Positions 8,319-16,443 of a stretch of DNA of 64,000 nt are shown here, piece by piece. Origin of the DNA: Inconstantimicrobium porci (GTDB lineage: Bacteria > Bacillota > Clostridia > Clostridiales > Clostridiaceae). A model generated the notes under the pieces. It saw nothing but the letters and a program-made list of their open reading frames with translations. It did not search any database and was not told where the DNA came from. The position numbers were made by a program, and so were the translations under genes. Position 1 is the first letter of the stretch. Each line of letters begins with the position of its first letter. The DNA lies in assembly GCF_009696465.1 (NCBI RefSeq), contig NZ_VULX01000001.1:248001-312000 (forward strand). The letters are read 5' to 3'.

Positions 8319-8960
8319 ATGCAGCTACAGTATGAAATCTTAAATATTTTATATACTATTCCTGCTATTTTAATAGCTTTTACTTTTCATGAGTATGCAC
8401 ATGCATTAGTTGCTGATAAACTTGGAGATAAGACACCAAGATTTCAGGGCAGGCTTACATTAAATCCTTTGGCACATATTGATCCTATTGGATTTGTGAT
8501 GATTTTATTTGTTAAATTTGGATGGGCAAAGCCTGTTGAAGTTAACAAGAGAGCATTCAAAAATTATTATAAAGATGATTTAAAAGTGTCATTAGCAGGT
8601 CCGCTTGCAAATCTTTTAATTGCATTAATTTTTACCATCATAGAAGTGTTCTTATTAAGATTTAGTTTTGTAATGGGTTCGTCTACTTTGTTTGTAGTTA
8701 TATCCTGCGTAGTTCATTATATAGCTGTTATAAATGTGAATTTGTTTATTTTTAATCTTATTCCGATACCAGGCCTTGATGGTTTTGCAATATTAGAAGA
8801 TGTAAACCCAAAAGTATTTTATAAATGGGCTGAAAAAATATATAACTATCAGTTTATTATATTGATAGCATTCGTTCTTGTTGGTGGAAAGATACTTTCA
8901 TATCCATGTCATGCAATTTATGTTTTTTTATATAGAATAGCTAGCCTTATTATATTTTAA
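8319..8960 (+). CDS. Site-2 protease family membrane metalloprotease (M50)
   Basis: This 213-residue membrane protein has the M50 zinc motif HEYAH at residues 24-28 in the first hydrophobic segment and the distal ligand motif NLIPIPGLDG, with D154, in a later segment. The LGDKTPRFQGRLTLNPLAHIDPIG stretch is typical of the compact M50B type widespread in Firmicutes. Such enzymes cleave within membranes, but compact forms without PDZ or CBS domains mostly have no known substrate. It follows a GGAGGAG site. The next gene begins 36 bases downstream or less, so the two are probably cotranscribed. Confidence 0.9.
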   Translation: MQLQYEILNILYTIPAILIAFTFHEYAHALVADKLGDKTPRFQGRLTLNPLAHIDPIGFVMILFVKFGWAKPVEVNKRAFKNYYKDDLKVSLAGPLANLLIALIFTIIEVFLLRFSFVMGSSTLFVVISCVVHYIAVINVNLFIFNLIPIPGLDGFAILEDVNPKVFYKWAEKIYNYQFIILIAFVLVGGKILSYPCHAIYVFLYRIASLIIF

Positions 8961-8995
8961 CAACAACTTTTTATAATGGTTTGGAGTGGATAGAC

Positions 8996-9814
8996 GTGTA
9001 CAAAGATAATTCTGTCTATAGGAGAAATGAAAGGAACATCCTTTCATTAGACATTATTAATAAGTATAAACTTAATGATGTAGTTTTCTTTGATATAGAA
9101 TGTACTGGCTTTAATAAGGATATAGATAAGATTTTTTCGATTTCAATTGGTAAATTTAATGATGGAGTATTTGAAGCGTCTGTGTATTTTAATGCATATG
9201 ATGAAGAAAAGCTTCTAAGAGAGGTATATAGTTCTTTTAACAGGGATAACATATGTACATTCAATGGTATGGCACTTGATATACCTTTTTTAAATGCAAG
9301 GTTTGAAAAATATAATATTAACAAACTAAGTTATACAAAGCATTATGATTTTTACAGAATGCTTTGTCCTTATGTTAAGGTATTAGGGAGCAAAGGAAAG
9401 TCTCTAAAGAATTTTGAAATGCTTATTGGGATATCACGTAAGGATAATATTGATGGTAAAGAATGCAGAGATAAGTATTTTGAATATATTAAGTATAATG
9501 CCAGTAAATATATTGATGAGATAGTCCAGCACAATTTAGAAGATGTTCTTAATTTGCCGAAGCTTTTTAATATTGTAAGCTATATTAGTGCTAATAATTT
9601 AAAAAGAGATGATTCAATATTAAACAGCCAGCAGCAATACGTAAAAAGGCTGCTTAATATTAGAAAGCTTAATGGAAATATAGTCGAAAGTAGTGTCGTT
9701 TCTCAGAAAGATGCTAGGAAACTGATTTACGAATTGAAGCGTAAAAATACAGATTTAGATAGTATAAATAGTATAATAACTGACATTAAAAATAGAGAGA
9801 AATTATATAAATAG
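8996..9814 (+). CDS. YprB-like ribonuclease H-fold exonuclease
   Basis: The sequence resembles the YprB RNase H-like domain: a strand with VVFFDIECTG carrying the DxE metal ligands, a TFNGMALDIPFL segment, HYDFYRMLCPY with KSLKNFE, and a C-terminal HNLEDVLNL carrying the last aspartate. This fold usually trims DNA or RNA 3' ends; no substrate is known for this group. I chose GTG at 8996, because GGAG at 8983 is correctly spaced from it; a TTG at 8981 would add five residues but lacks a ribosome site. A related protein lies just downstream at 9907. Confidence 0.72.
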   Translation: MYKDNSVYRRNERNILSLDIINKYKLNDVVFFDIECTGFNKDIDKIFSISIGKFNDGVFEASVYFNAYDEEKLLREVYSSFNRDNICTFNGMALDIPFLNARFEKYNINKLSYTKHYDFYRMLCPYVKVLGSKGKSLKNFEMLIGISRKDNIDGKECRDKYFEYIKYNASKYIDEIVQHNLEDVLNLPKLFNIVSYISANNLKRDDSILNSQQQYVKRLLNIRKLNGNIVESSVVSQKDARKLIYELKRKNTDLDSINSIITDIKNREKLYK

Positions 9815-9855
9815 GTATTATGTTATTTATTCATAATACCTATTTATATTTTAAA
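9811..9855 (+). terminator. Terminator overlapping the stop codon of the first RNase H-like gene
   Basis: ATAGGTATTATG pairs perfectly with CATAATACCTAT around a 9-nt loop and is followed by a T-rich tract. The stem includes the gene's TAG stop codon. Confidence 0.8.
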
Positions 9856-9906
9856 TAACGTCATTAAAATGATATAATGAATTTGAGTGTGAAAGGAAGT
9901 GATGAC

Positions 9907-10584
9907 TTGATAATTAAGGAAAATGAAATAATAGTTGAAAAAGTTATAGATAAAGATATTTTAAAAATTGATAATAATATTAACCAGTATAAAAATGCAA
10001 TCTTTTTTGACCTTGAACATTATGTATATAAGAAGCCTAAATGCGTTGGAGTTTTCGGATCATGTTTTTTTGATGAGCAAAAATCTAAGTTGTTTGTAAC
10101 TCAGTATATGATAGAAAATAAAGATGAAGTAGAAGATATCCTTCTACTTGCAGAACAGTATTTTAAAGAAATGCAGAGTAAATATAATAAAGATACCATA
10201 GTTACTTTTTCAGGCAATAATGATTTCACTGTAATTAATTATTTGTTCGAAAAATATAAAATAGAATATAAAATTCTTGATAATTATAAGCATATTGACC
10301 TTCAAAAGGAATATGAGAAAATTGTTAAACATGGAATAGGATTAAAAGCATTAGAAAAAGTTTTTGATATCGATAGGGAAGGAGAACTTATTGCAGGATC
10401 AAATCTTGCGAAAACATTTCATAAGGTTCTGAAAGATAAAGAATATATTGTGAGAATGCCAAAAGAAAAAATAGAAAAGATACTTCAATATAATGAACAG
10501 GATGTAGTTAACTTGTTCCATATTTATGTTAACTGGAATAAATATATATCAGAAATCGATGGCAATATTGAGGTTACAGTATAG
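9907..10584 (+). CDS. Second RNase H-fold protein, paralogue of the preceding gene
   Basis: This protein shares the plan of its neighbour: NAIFFDLEHYV with D and E as likely metal ligands, TFSGNNDFTVINYLFEKY, a HIDLQKEYEKIVKHGIGLKALEK segment, and YNEQDVVNLFHIY with the closing aspartate. It is shorter and more divergent, so activity is plausible but unproven. The start is uncertain: TTG at 9907 is well placed after AAGGAAGTGAT, whereas ATG at 9877 would add ten residues without a ribosome site. A perfect palindromic terminator follows. Confidence 0.65.
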   Translation: MIIKENEIIVEKVIDKDILKIDNNINQYKNAIFFDLEHYVYKKPKCVGVFGSCFFDEQKSKLFVTQYMIENKDEVEDILLLAEQYFKEMQSKYNKDTIVTFSGNNDFTVINYLFEKYKIEYKILDNYKHIDLQKEYEKIVKHGIGLKALEKVFDIDREGELIAGSNLAKTFHKVLKDKEYIVRMPKEKIEKILQYNEQDVVNLFHIYVNWNKYISEIDGNIEVTV

Positions 10585-10620
10585 CCTGTATTAATACATG
10601 TATTAATACAGGCTATATTT
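10581..10620. terminator. Bidirectional terminator: 36-bp perfect palindrome
   Basis: Bases 10581-10616 are a perfect 36-bp palindrome centred on CATG, followed by T-rich sequence on the plus side. It starts with the last bases of the upstream gene and ends seven bases before the convergent MBL gene, so it can end both transcripts. Confidence 0.88.
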
Positions 10621-10622
10621 TT

Positions 10623-11474
10623 TTATAAAACTTTCTTGATTGTATTGCCATCAGACTGTAGGATTATCGTTCCGTTTTTATCAGTTCGAAAAGTTTTAAT
10701 ATTAAATTTATTCAACATGTTTATTATTTTGGTTGAAGGATGTTTGTATGTGTTATTAAGACCTACAGAGATTATTGCTATGCGTGGATTAACTTTTTTT
10801 AAATAATTTTCAGATGTTGAGGTGCTACTTCCATGGTGGGCTACTTTCAAAACATCTGCTTTTATATTGCAATTCTTTTGAAGAAGATTATCTTCAATTT
10901 GCTTTTCGGAGTCTCCTGTAAATAAAAAAGATGTTTTTCCGTATGTTAATTTAATTACAGCAGAGTAGTTATTTATATTGTCATACTTAACTTTTTCAGG
11001 CGATAATACCTGTACAGTGATTTTATTATCTATATTTATTTTATCATATCCATTGTATAGTACATTGATTTTTAGTTTTTTGTTCTTCAGTGAATTTATC
11101 ATGCTTATAAAAGATGGTGTATTTGCTATTGATTTAGGGCTAAGGAACTTGTTTACCTTATAGTTGTTAATGATATAATCCATATTGCCTATATGATCCT
11201 CGTGAGGGTGAGTAGCAATTACATAATCAAAGTGTTTTATTCCCAAGGACTCTAAATAATGCTTTAGATGCTTTCTACTATCTTTAGGGCCAGAATCAAT
11301 TAATATATTCTTGTTATTGAACTGAATTAGTTCTGAATCTCCCTGACCTACATCTATATAGTGTATTATTAAGATGTTTTTTGGGATTTCTTTGTAAGTA
11401 TTATTGCAGTTTAACAAACAACAGTTAATTAAAACTGCTGTTATAATTATAAAATAAAATAATTTTCTTCTCGT
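10623..11474 (-). CDS. ComEC-type MBL-fold hydrolase with putative lipoprotein leader
   Basis: The core is a metallo-beta-lactamase fold of the ComEC C-terminal type: VGQGDSELIQF, the zinc motif THPHEDHIG, LFTGDSEKQIED, and VAHHGSSTSTSENYL near the end. Such domains bind zinc or manganese and often cleave nucleic acids or phosphoesters. The first conventional start is TTG at 11417, but the frame is open further upstream and encodes a basic-hydrophobic leader, RRKLFYFIIITAVLINCC, resembling a lipoprotein signal. That leader begins with ACG at 11474-11472, placed eight bases after GGGAG, exactly where ATG is expected. I therefore extend the gene to 11474; if ACG is not used, the product starts at 11417 and is cytosolic. 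Confidence 0.75.
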   Translation of the reverse strand, partial: TRRKLFYFIIITAVLINCCLLNCNNTYKEIPKNILIIHYIDVGQGDSELIQFNNKNILIDSGPKDSRKHLKHYLESLGIKHFDYVIATHPHEDHIGNMDYIINNYKVNKFLSPKSIANTPSFISMINSLKNKKLKINVLYNGYDKINIDNKITVQVLSPEKVKYDNINNYSAVIKLTYGKTSFLFTGDSEKQIEDNLLQKNCNIKADVLKVAHHGSSTSTSENYLKKVNPRIAIISVGLNNTYKHPSTKIINMLNKFNIKTFRTDKNGTIILQSDGNTIKKVL

Positions 11475-11627
11475 ATAATCATCTCCCAGCTATTAGTATG
11501 TCCAATTGCTGTATAAAAAAATCAAATTTATATATTATATAACCTAAACTTGAAAAAATTATAATATATCTATATTATTAGATTGTGTTATATAAGTTTA
11601 AATAAATAGAATAGGAGAGTGGAATTT

Positions 11628-12335
11628 TTGCGCAAGATTTATTTAATTGTGATTTATTTCTTCTATCTGCTTTTTCAAGCATTTAGAGTCTTAAAATTGA
11701 AATGGATAAGTAAGTTTAAAGGTAGTGAAGCAGCAGAACAGTATAAGAACAAAGCGCTTGTAAAATGGGCTGTAGGAACAAATAAAATATTTGGGGTAAA
11801 GGTTACGGCAATAGGACAGGAAAACATACCTGATGGAGCTGTTGTTTTTATTTCTAACCATCAGAGTAATTTTGATACTCCTGTTTTAATTGAAGCAGGC
11901 GCGATTGCAGGATTCATTTCGAAAAAGGAAGTATTTAAAGTGCCTATGCTTGGATACTGGATGAAGCAGATTCATTGTGTAAGTGTAGACAGAGATAATA
12001 TAAGAGATGCTGTAAAAATGATTCAGAATGGCGTTAAGAACCTTAAACAAGGTTATTCTATGTTAATATTTCCTGAAGGTACTAGAGCTAAAGATGGCGT
12101 GATTAAAGAATTTAAGAATGGAAGTTTTAAATTAGCTACAAAGGCTAAGGTTCCAATTGTACCAGTTACAGTTGATGGTACTAATATGGCATATGAATAT
12201 GATGGAAAGTTAAGAAAAGCTAATGTTACAGTTACTTTTCATAAGCCAATATCTACAGAAAATCTTTCTAGAGAAGAAGAAAAGCAATTAGCTGAAACTG
12301 TTCACGATATTGTTGCAACTAGCTTGAATAAATAA
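11628..12335 (+). CDS. plsC: 1-acyl-sn-glycerol-3-phosphate acyltransferase
   Basis: PlsC adds the second acyl chain to lysophosphatidate to make phosphatidic acid at the membrane. The protein has an N-terminal hydrophobic anchor, the acyltransferase motif NHQSNFDTPVL with the HX4D catalytic pair, a KKEVFKVPMLG segment, and FPEGTRAKDG, which binds glycerol phosphate. TTG at 11628 is chosen because AGGAGAG ends eight bases before it; the in-frame GTG at 11619 overlaps that site. It has no obvious operon partner. Confidence 0.9.
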   Translation: MRKIYLIVIYFFYLLFQAFRVLKLKWISKFKGSEAAEQYKNKALVKWAVGTNKIFGVKVTAIGQENIPDGAVVFISNHQSNFDTPVLIEAGAIAGFISKKEVFKVPMLGYWMKQIHCVSVDRDNIRDAVKMIQNGVKNLKQGYSMLIFPEGTRAKDGVIKEFKNGSFKLATKAKVPIVPVTVDGTNMAYEYDGKLRKANVTVTFHKPISTENLSREEEKQLAETVHDIVATSLNK

Positions 12336-12466
12336 AATATAAGAAATTGCAAAATTATTGTTTTAAAAATTGCAAAAAACATGGTATAATGTAATATGTG
12401 ATACATATTATAAGCGTTTTTTGAAATATTAAAAAAATTTAAATTCATGTAGGGGGCTGTTTTTTT

Positions 12467-14215
12467 ATGATTAAAGAATTTTCCATAAGTAATGATAAGG
12501 TTACAATTAACTTTACTGCAAAATATTGTAGTGATTATCAGACCTTATTAGATAGTGATGGATTTAAGAGAGTGTTAGAAGCATTTTTATCTACAGCAGA
12601 AAGAAGAAATTCTAATGCATATAAGTTTATTTTAGAAAAGCTAAAATGTAGCGATAAAACTGTACTTGTAAAGAAGCTTACTAATACATTCTTACTTCTT
12701 ACAACGATGAGTGTTGAAGAAATGGCGGACTTGAATTCGGAATATTTATTACTTGTAGATAATAAAGATTCTTTTATAGATTTTGTTGAAGCATTGTATT
12801 CATTCTGGAGACGTCTTGAAAGATACTCTATAGTTCACAATAATAGAATCCAGGAGGGAATAGCAGCTGTAAGTTTTACAGAAGCAAATTCTAATTTCTC
12901 AAGACTTGTATTATCTCTGTATAGAAAAATAGAGAAAAATATCACAGGGTATATGCCTAATGTTTATAGACAAGTTCCAGCGGGTACTAATGCTTGCATG
13001 ATGCTTAGTGATGTAATCTGGCCAGTGCCAAATGGTTATGAAATGCTTGAGCAGATACCATTTATAGATACAATTTCTCTTGAAACACCATTTATAACTT
13101 ATCCTAAGAAGAATACTAGAGATGGTATGTTCCAGGAAGTTAAGGAAAATCCACTAGATAACGCTCACATTAATAGGGATCACTGGTTCTGTTATCCTGC
13201 AATGATAGGTGAACTACTTGGCTTTATATATTTCCATAGAGATTTTATGGAGCATGGAATTACATTATGTAACTTATTTGAGCTTGCAAAAGTTGAAGAA
13301 TATAGGGGCAGAAAACCTGATATAGTCTATATATTTGGTGGTACAGATCATTCAGAAGAACTTAAGACAGTATTCTATGAAGACAAGCAGAATGATATAA
13401 TGGTTGGTTATGTTAACCATAATCAAGAAATAGATTATTTTGGATACATGAAGAAGATGTGTTTAACTCTTCATAATCTTATAATGATTAAGAGGGGATA
13501 CCTTCCAACTCATGGTTCAATGGTTAATATAGTATTAAAAGATGGAAAGCAGGCCAATATTGTAATAATGGGCGACAGCGGTGCTGGTAAGTCAGAAAGT
13601 CTTGAAGCATTTAGAGCTTTAAGCGAAGAGTATATCAGTGATATGACAATAATCTTTGATGATATGGGTGTAATGAAAGAAAAGAATGGACAGATCTATG
13701 GATATGGTACAGAAATTGGTGCGTTTGTAAGACTTGATGACCTTGATCAGGGATATGCATTTAAAGAGATTGATAGAAGTATTTTCATGAATCCTGATAA
13801 GATAAATGCAAGATTAGTAATGCCAGTTGCTACTTATAAGGAAATAAGACAGGGATACAAAATAGATCTTTTACTTTATGCTAATAACTATACAGATGTT
13901 AAAGAAGGAGAACATTCTATTTCATTCTTTGATAATGTTGAAGAAGCTAAGAAAGTATTTAAGGCTGGAGCAAGAGTAGCAAAAGGTACTACAACAGAAA
14001 AGGGACTTGTTACTTCATATTTTGCAAATCCATTTGGACCGGCTCAAAAGCAGAAGGAAACTGATAAGATTATTGATAAATACTTTGATACTTATTTCAA
14101 AAACAATGTTAGAGTTGGAGAAATAAAGACATGTCTTGCTATAACAGGTAAGGAAAAACAGGGTCCTAAAAAAGCTGCTATTGAATTGTTTGATATTATA
14201 AAAAAAATAAAGTAA
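12467..14215 (+). CDS. PEP carboxykinase / HPr kinase-like P-loop protein
   Basis: This 582-residue protein has a P-loop GDSGAGKSES at about residues 369-378, of the type shared by HPr kinase and PEP carboxykinase, followed by a TIIFDDMG acidic pair (about 400) and a GTEIGAFVRLDDLD region. The preceding LPTHGSMVNIVLKDGKQANIVI strand fits that superfamily. The first 350 residues, with WPVPNGYEMLEQIPF and ITYPKKNTRDG, match no domain I can name. Similar clostridial proteins are, I believe, called phosphoenolpyruvate carboxykinase, but the classical substrate motifs are not evident, so the reaction is unproven. A GGGGG site lies 12 bases before the ATG; a terminator follows. Confidence 0.6.
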   Translation: MIKEFSISNDKVTINFTAKYCSDYQTLLDSDGFKRVLEAFLSTAERRNSNAYKFILEKLKCSDKTVLVKKLTNTFLLLTTMSVEEMADLNSEYLLLVDNKDSFIDFVEALYSFWRRLERYSIVHNNRIQEGIAAVSFTEANSNFSRLVLSLYRKIEKNITGYMPNVYRQVPAGTNACMMLSDVIWPVPNGYEMLEQIPFIDTISLETPFITYPKKNTRDGMFQEVKENPLDNAHINRDHWFCYPAMIGELLGFIYFHRDFMEHGITLCNLFELAKVEEYRGRKPDIVYIFGGTDHSEELKTVFYEDKQNDIMVGYVNHNQEIDYFGYMKKMCLTLHNLIMIKRGYLPTHGSMVNIVLKDGKQANIVIMGDSGAGKSESLEAFRALSEEYISDMTIIFDDMGVMKEKNGQIYGYGTEIGAFVRLDDLDQGYAFKEIDRSIFMNPDKINARLVMPVATYKEIRQGYKIDLLLYANNYTDVKEGEHSISFFDNVEEAKKVFKAGARVAKGTTTEKGLVTSYFANPFGPAQKQKETDKIIDKYFDTYFKNNVRVGEIKTCLAITGKEKQGPKKAAIELFDIIKKIK

Positions 14216-14217
14216 TT

Positions 14218-14253
14218 AAAAAGGCTATATCATTATGATGGTATAGCCTTTTT
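14218..14253. terminator. Bidirectional terminator between convergent genes
   Basis: AAAAAGGCTATA pairs perfectly with TATAGCCTTTTT, with additional pairing inside. A-tract and T-tract flank both sides, so it works for the P-loop gene and for the minus-strand membrane gene that ends at 14252. Confidence 0.9.
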
Positions 14254-15028
14254 ATTTTAATTCTTTAATTTTGTTTTTTATTAATTTTATAGCATCCTCA
14301 AATTTATATGATCTTAAGTTTGGAAAAGCACTGAAAAATCTAAGATGATTTGTATTTAGAGTATTGAATTCATCTCCATATTTATTATAAAGAATAGAAA
14401 ATTTATCAGCTGCCTTTGTTCTTGTTATTTGAATAGTTTCTTTTGATTTAGTTATTATTTCATCAAATAAATTCTGGATACGTGAAAGAATTACTGTAAG
14501 TTTTATAAGTGATATTATTGTAAAGGAAAAATCAAAAATAAAATAAATTATTGTTATTAAATAAAGATAAAATAATACCTTGTTACTAAAAGCATATATT
14601 AGAAATTCTATTATAGGGTGTATCAATAATAGAACAAGGACTGAAGCTATTCCCCATACAATAGAGAATGATAAACAAATACGTCCTTTTATATTAAATC
14701 TGTTATTGGTGTAATCCCACCATTTTGCATTAAAGAAACGTTCGAGCATATATCCAGTTACATATTCTAGAGCGGAAGTTAGAATGGTAGACATTAAAAA
14801 TAAAAGTAATAAATTATTCTTAAATGGAGCCAAGCATACAACGATAATTGTGATACCTAGTCCATATATAGGACAGAATGGGCCATATAAAAAGCCTCGG
14901 TTTATAAAGTGTCCCTTTTCGGTAAATGCATAGGCTACTTCGAAACACCAACCTAAAAATGAGTATATTACAAAAAATAAAAAAAATTTAATAATTGTTA
15001 CATCATTGTTTATTAAATATAAAAACAT
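14252..15028 (-). CDS. Putative ABC-transporter type IV (CmpB-like) membrane protein
   Basis: This 258-residue protein has about five hydrophobic segments and the family features FFVIYSFLGWCFEVAY near the N terminus, RGFLYGPFCPIYGLG, and SALEYVTGYMLERFFNAKWWDY. These match the domain named 'putative ABC-transporter type IV', whose function has not been shown. The C-terminal 70 residues are charged and probably cytoplasmic. The gene starts with ATG at 15028 after AGGAG-like sequence and converges on the P-loop gene. Confidence 0.8.
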   Translation of the reverse strand: MFLYLINNDVTIIKFFLFFVIYSFLGWCFEVAYAFTEKGHFINRGFLYGPFCPIYGLGITIIVVCLAPFKNNLLLLFLMSTILTSALEYVTGYMLERFFNAKWWDYTNNRFNIKGRICLSFSIVWGIASVLVLLLIHPIIEFLIYAFSNKVLFYLYLITIIYFIFDFSFTIISLIKLTVILSRIQNLFDEIITKSKETIQITRTKAADKFSILYNKYGDEFNTLNTNHLRFFSAFPNLRSYKFEDAIKLIKNKIKELK

Positions 15029-15060
15029 CCTTATCTCCTATAAGTGCTAAGTTTAACTTG

Positions 15061-15095
15061 AAAAATCCCTTCTTCAAAATAAAGAAGGGATTTTT
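15061..15095 (-). terminator. Terminator of the DUF378 gene
   Basis: AAAAATCCCTTCTT pairs perfectly with AAGAAGGGATTTTT around a 7-nt loop. On the minus strand it follows the DUF378 stop codon and ends in T5. Confidence 0.9.
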
Positions 15096-15097
15096 TA

Positions 15098-15298
15098 TTA
15101 ATCCATTACTTTACCTTTTGCAAAAAATGATATAGAATACAAGCCTGCAATTCCAACTAACGCATAAACTATACGGCTTATTCCACTCATGAAGCCAAAT
15201 AAAGCGGCTACAAGATCATATTGGAAGAATCCAATCAATCCCCAGTTTACAGCTCCAATAATTACGAGGATAAGTGCAATAGTATCTAATACTTTCAT
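15098..15298 (-). CDS. DUF378 small membrane protein
   Basis: The product is a 66-residue protein with two hydrophobic segments: MKVLDTIALILVIIGAVNWG at the start and IVYALVGIAGLYSISFF near the end. The IGAVNWGLIGFF segment is the DUF378 hallmark. The function of the family is unknown. I chose ATG at 15298 because AAGGAG at 15314-15309 is well placed for it; an upstream in-frame codon at 15328 would add ten residues that include the ribosome site. Confidence 0.88.
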   Translation of the reverse strand: MKVLDTIALILVIIGAVNWGLIGFFQYDLVAALFGFMSGISRIVYALVGIAGLYSISFFAKGKVMD

Positions 15299-15386
15299 AA
15301 ATAACACACTCCTTAAAAATTTATACAAGAGTATTTTATCCGAAATAAAGACTTCTATACATTTTTAAGGTTAAAGAATAGTTAAG

Positions 15387-15854
15387 TTACAGTCTGATAT
15401 TTCTATCAATAGGTTGTGATAAAGAAATTAATGTATCGGTTCTTTCTATACCAGTTATAGTATTAACTTTATTCATTAACACATTCTGAAGATCAGATAT
15501 GTTTTTGCATACTAATTTTGCAAATAAAGAATATTCCCCAGTAACTAGGTGTAGCTCTACAACTTCATTGATTTTTGAAAGATCATCGCATACTGATGTG
15601 AACGAAGACGTTTTATCAACGTGAATTCCTACAAAACAGCATACGTCATATCCTAGTTTAGGAAGGTTAAGCATTATTCTGCTTCCCTTAATTATACCTA
15701 AGTCTTCCATTTTTTTCATTCTTACATGTATAGTTCCACCGCTTACGTGGCATATTCTTGCTATTTCCAAATAAGGAGTTCTACAATCTTTTATTAAAAT
15801 GTCTAGTATTTGTAAATCTAATTCATCCAGTTGTGGATTTTGTATAGCTGACAA
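15387..15854 (-). CDS. Lrp/AsnC family transcriptional regulator
   Basis: The 155-residue protein has the family helix-turn-helix at residues 8-60 (LDELDLQILDILIKDCRTPY, then VSGGTIHVRMKKMEDLGIIKG) and a C-terminal RAM/AsnC ligand domain (VCCFVGIHVDK, VTGEYSLFAKLVCKN). Such regulators form octamers that sense amino acids or related metabolites. The ligand and targets cannot be told from the sequence. It is followed by no clear partner gene; AT-rich DNA of about 200 bases separates it from the divergent membrane gene at 16058. Confidence 0.92.
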   Translation of the reverse strand: MSAIQNPQLDELDLQILDILIKDCRTPYLEIARICHVSGGTIHVRMKKMEDLGIIKGSRIMLNLPKLGYDVCCFVGIHVDKTSSFTSVCDDLSKINEVVELHLVTGEYSLFAKLVCKNISDLQNVLMNKVNTITGIERTDTLISLSQPIDRNIRL

Positions 15855-16057
15855 AAGATCACCTCTCTGCTTTATTATTATTTAATTATATTTTATCAAA
15901 TTTAAAAGCGTATTTCTACTAAATTTCTAAAAAAATATGATTTTAATCAATTATAATTAATATATTACTAAAAAAAAATTTGAGATAACTAATTTGTCTA
16001 CTGCTATTGAAAATATTTTTTATATAAATTAATATTATTATTGTAGGAGGGGAATAT

Positions 16058-16408
16058 ATGCAGTTATTATTAAAAATATTATTATTGACACTTATAGCAG
16101 TTGGAACTTTGATATCATATGGTTTATTAAATATATATGTGTTAAGTAAATTTAGACCTAACAAGTGGATTATTTTCACAATAGGTATGGTGATATTATT
16201 TATACCATTTGGTGTAACAATTGCCACAGGTAAGTCTTATTTTATATTACAGATTCTAACTACTGTTATTTTTGTTATTTTAGCATTATGGTTTATTGAT
16301 TTAATGAAATTCAGTCCTAAGAAAAAAGACAAGGAAAAGAAGATTGTAATAAAATCAAAAGCTAAACCAAATAGAGCAAAACAATTTAAAAATAACCAAT
16401 CAAAGTAA
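16058..16408 (+). CDS. Small membrane protein with basic tail, unknown function
   Basis: I do not recognise this 116-residue protein. It has three hydrophobic segments (about residues 3-28, 37-56 and 62-83) and a very basic cytoplasmic tail of about 30 residues rich in lysine (SPKKKDKEKKIVIKSKAKP). A strong AGGAGGGG site 11 bases before ATG and a terminator right after the stop show that it is a real gene. It is divergent from the Lrp-type regulator, which might control it. Confidence 0.75.
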   Translation: MQLLLKILLLTLIAVGTLISYGLLNIYVLSKFRPNKWIIFTIGMVILFIPFGVTIATGKSYFILQILTTVIFVILALWFIDLMKFSPKKKDKEKKIVIKSKAKPNRAKQFKNNQSK

Positions 16409-16413
16409 TTTTT

Positions 16414-16443
16414 AAAGCATTGACAATTTAGTCAATGCTTTTT
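16414..16443. terminator. Bidirectional terminator
   Basis: AAAGCATTGAC pairs with GTCAATGCTTT around a 6-nt loop and is followed by T5 in total. The stop codon of the minus-strand gene (16428-16430) lies in the loop, so the hairpin serves both convergent genes. Confidence 0.88.

Noticed and set aside
15943-16227. Minus-strand frame of 94 residues
   Set aside because: It overlaps a plus-strand membrane gene with a far better ribosome site; the antisense frame is low-complexity Asn/Ile.
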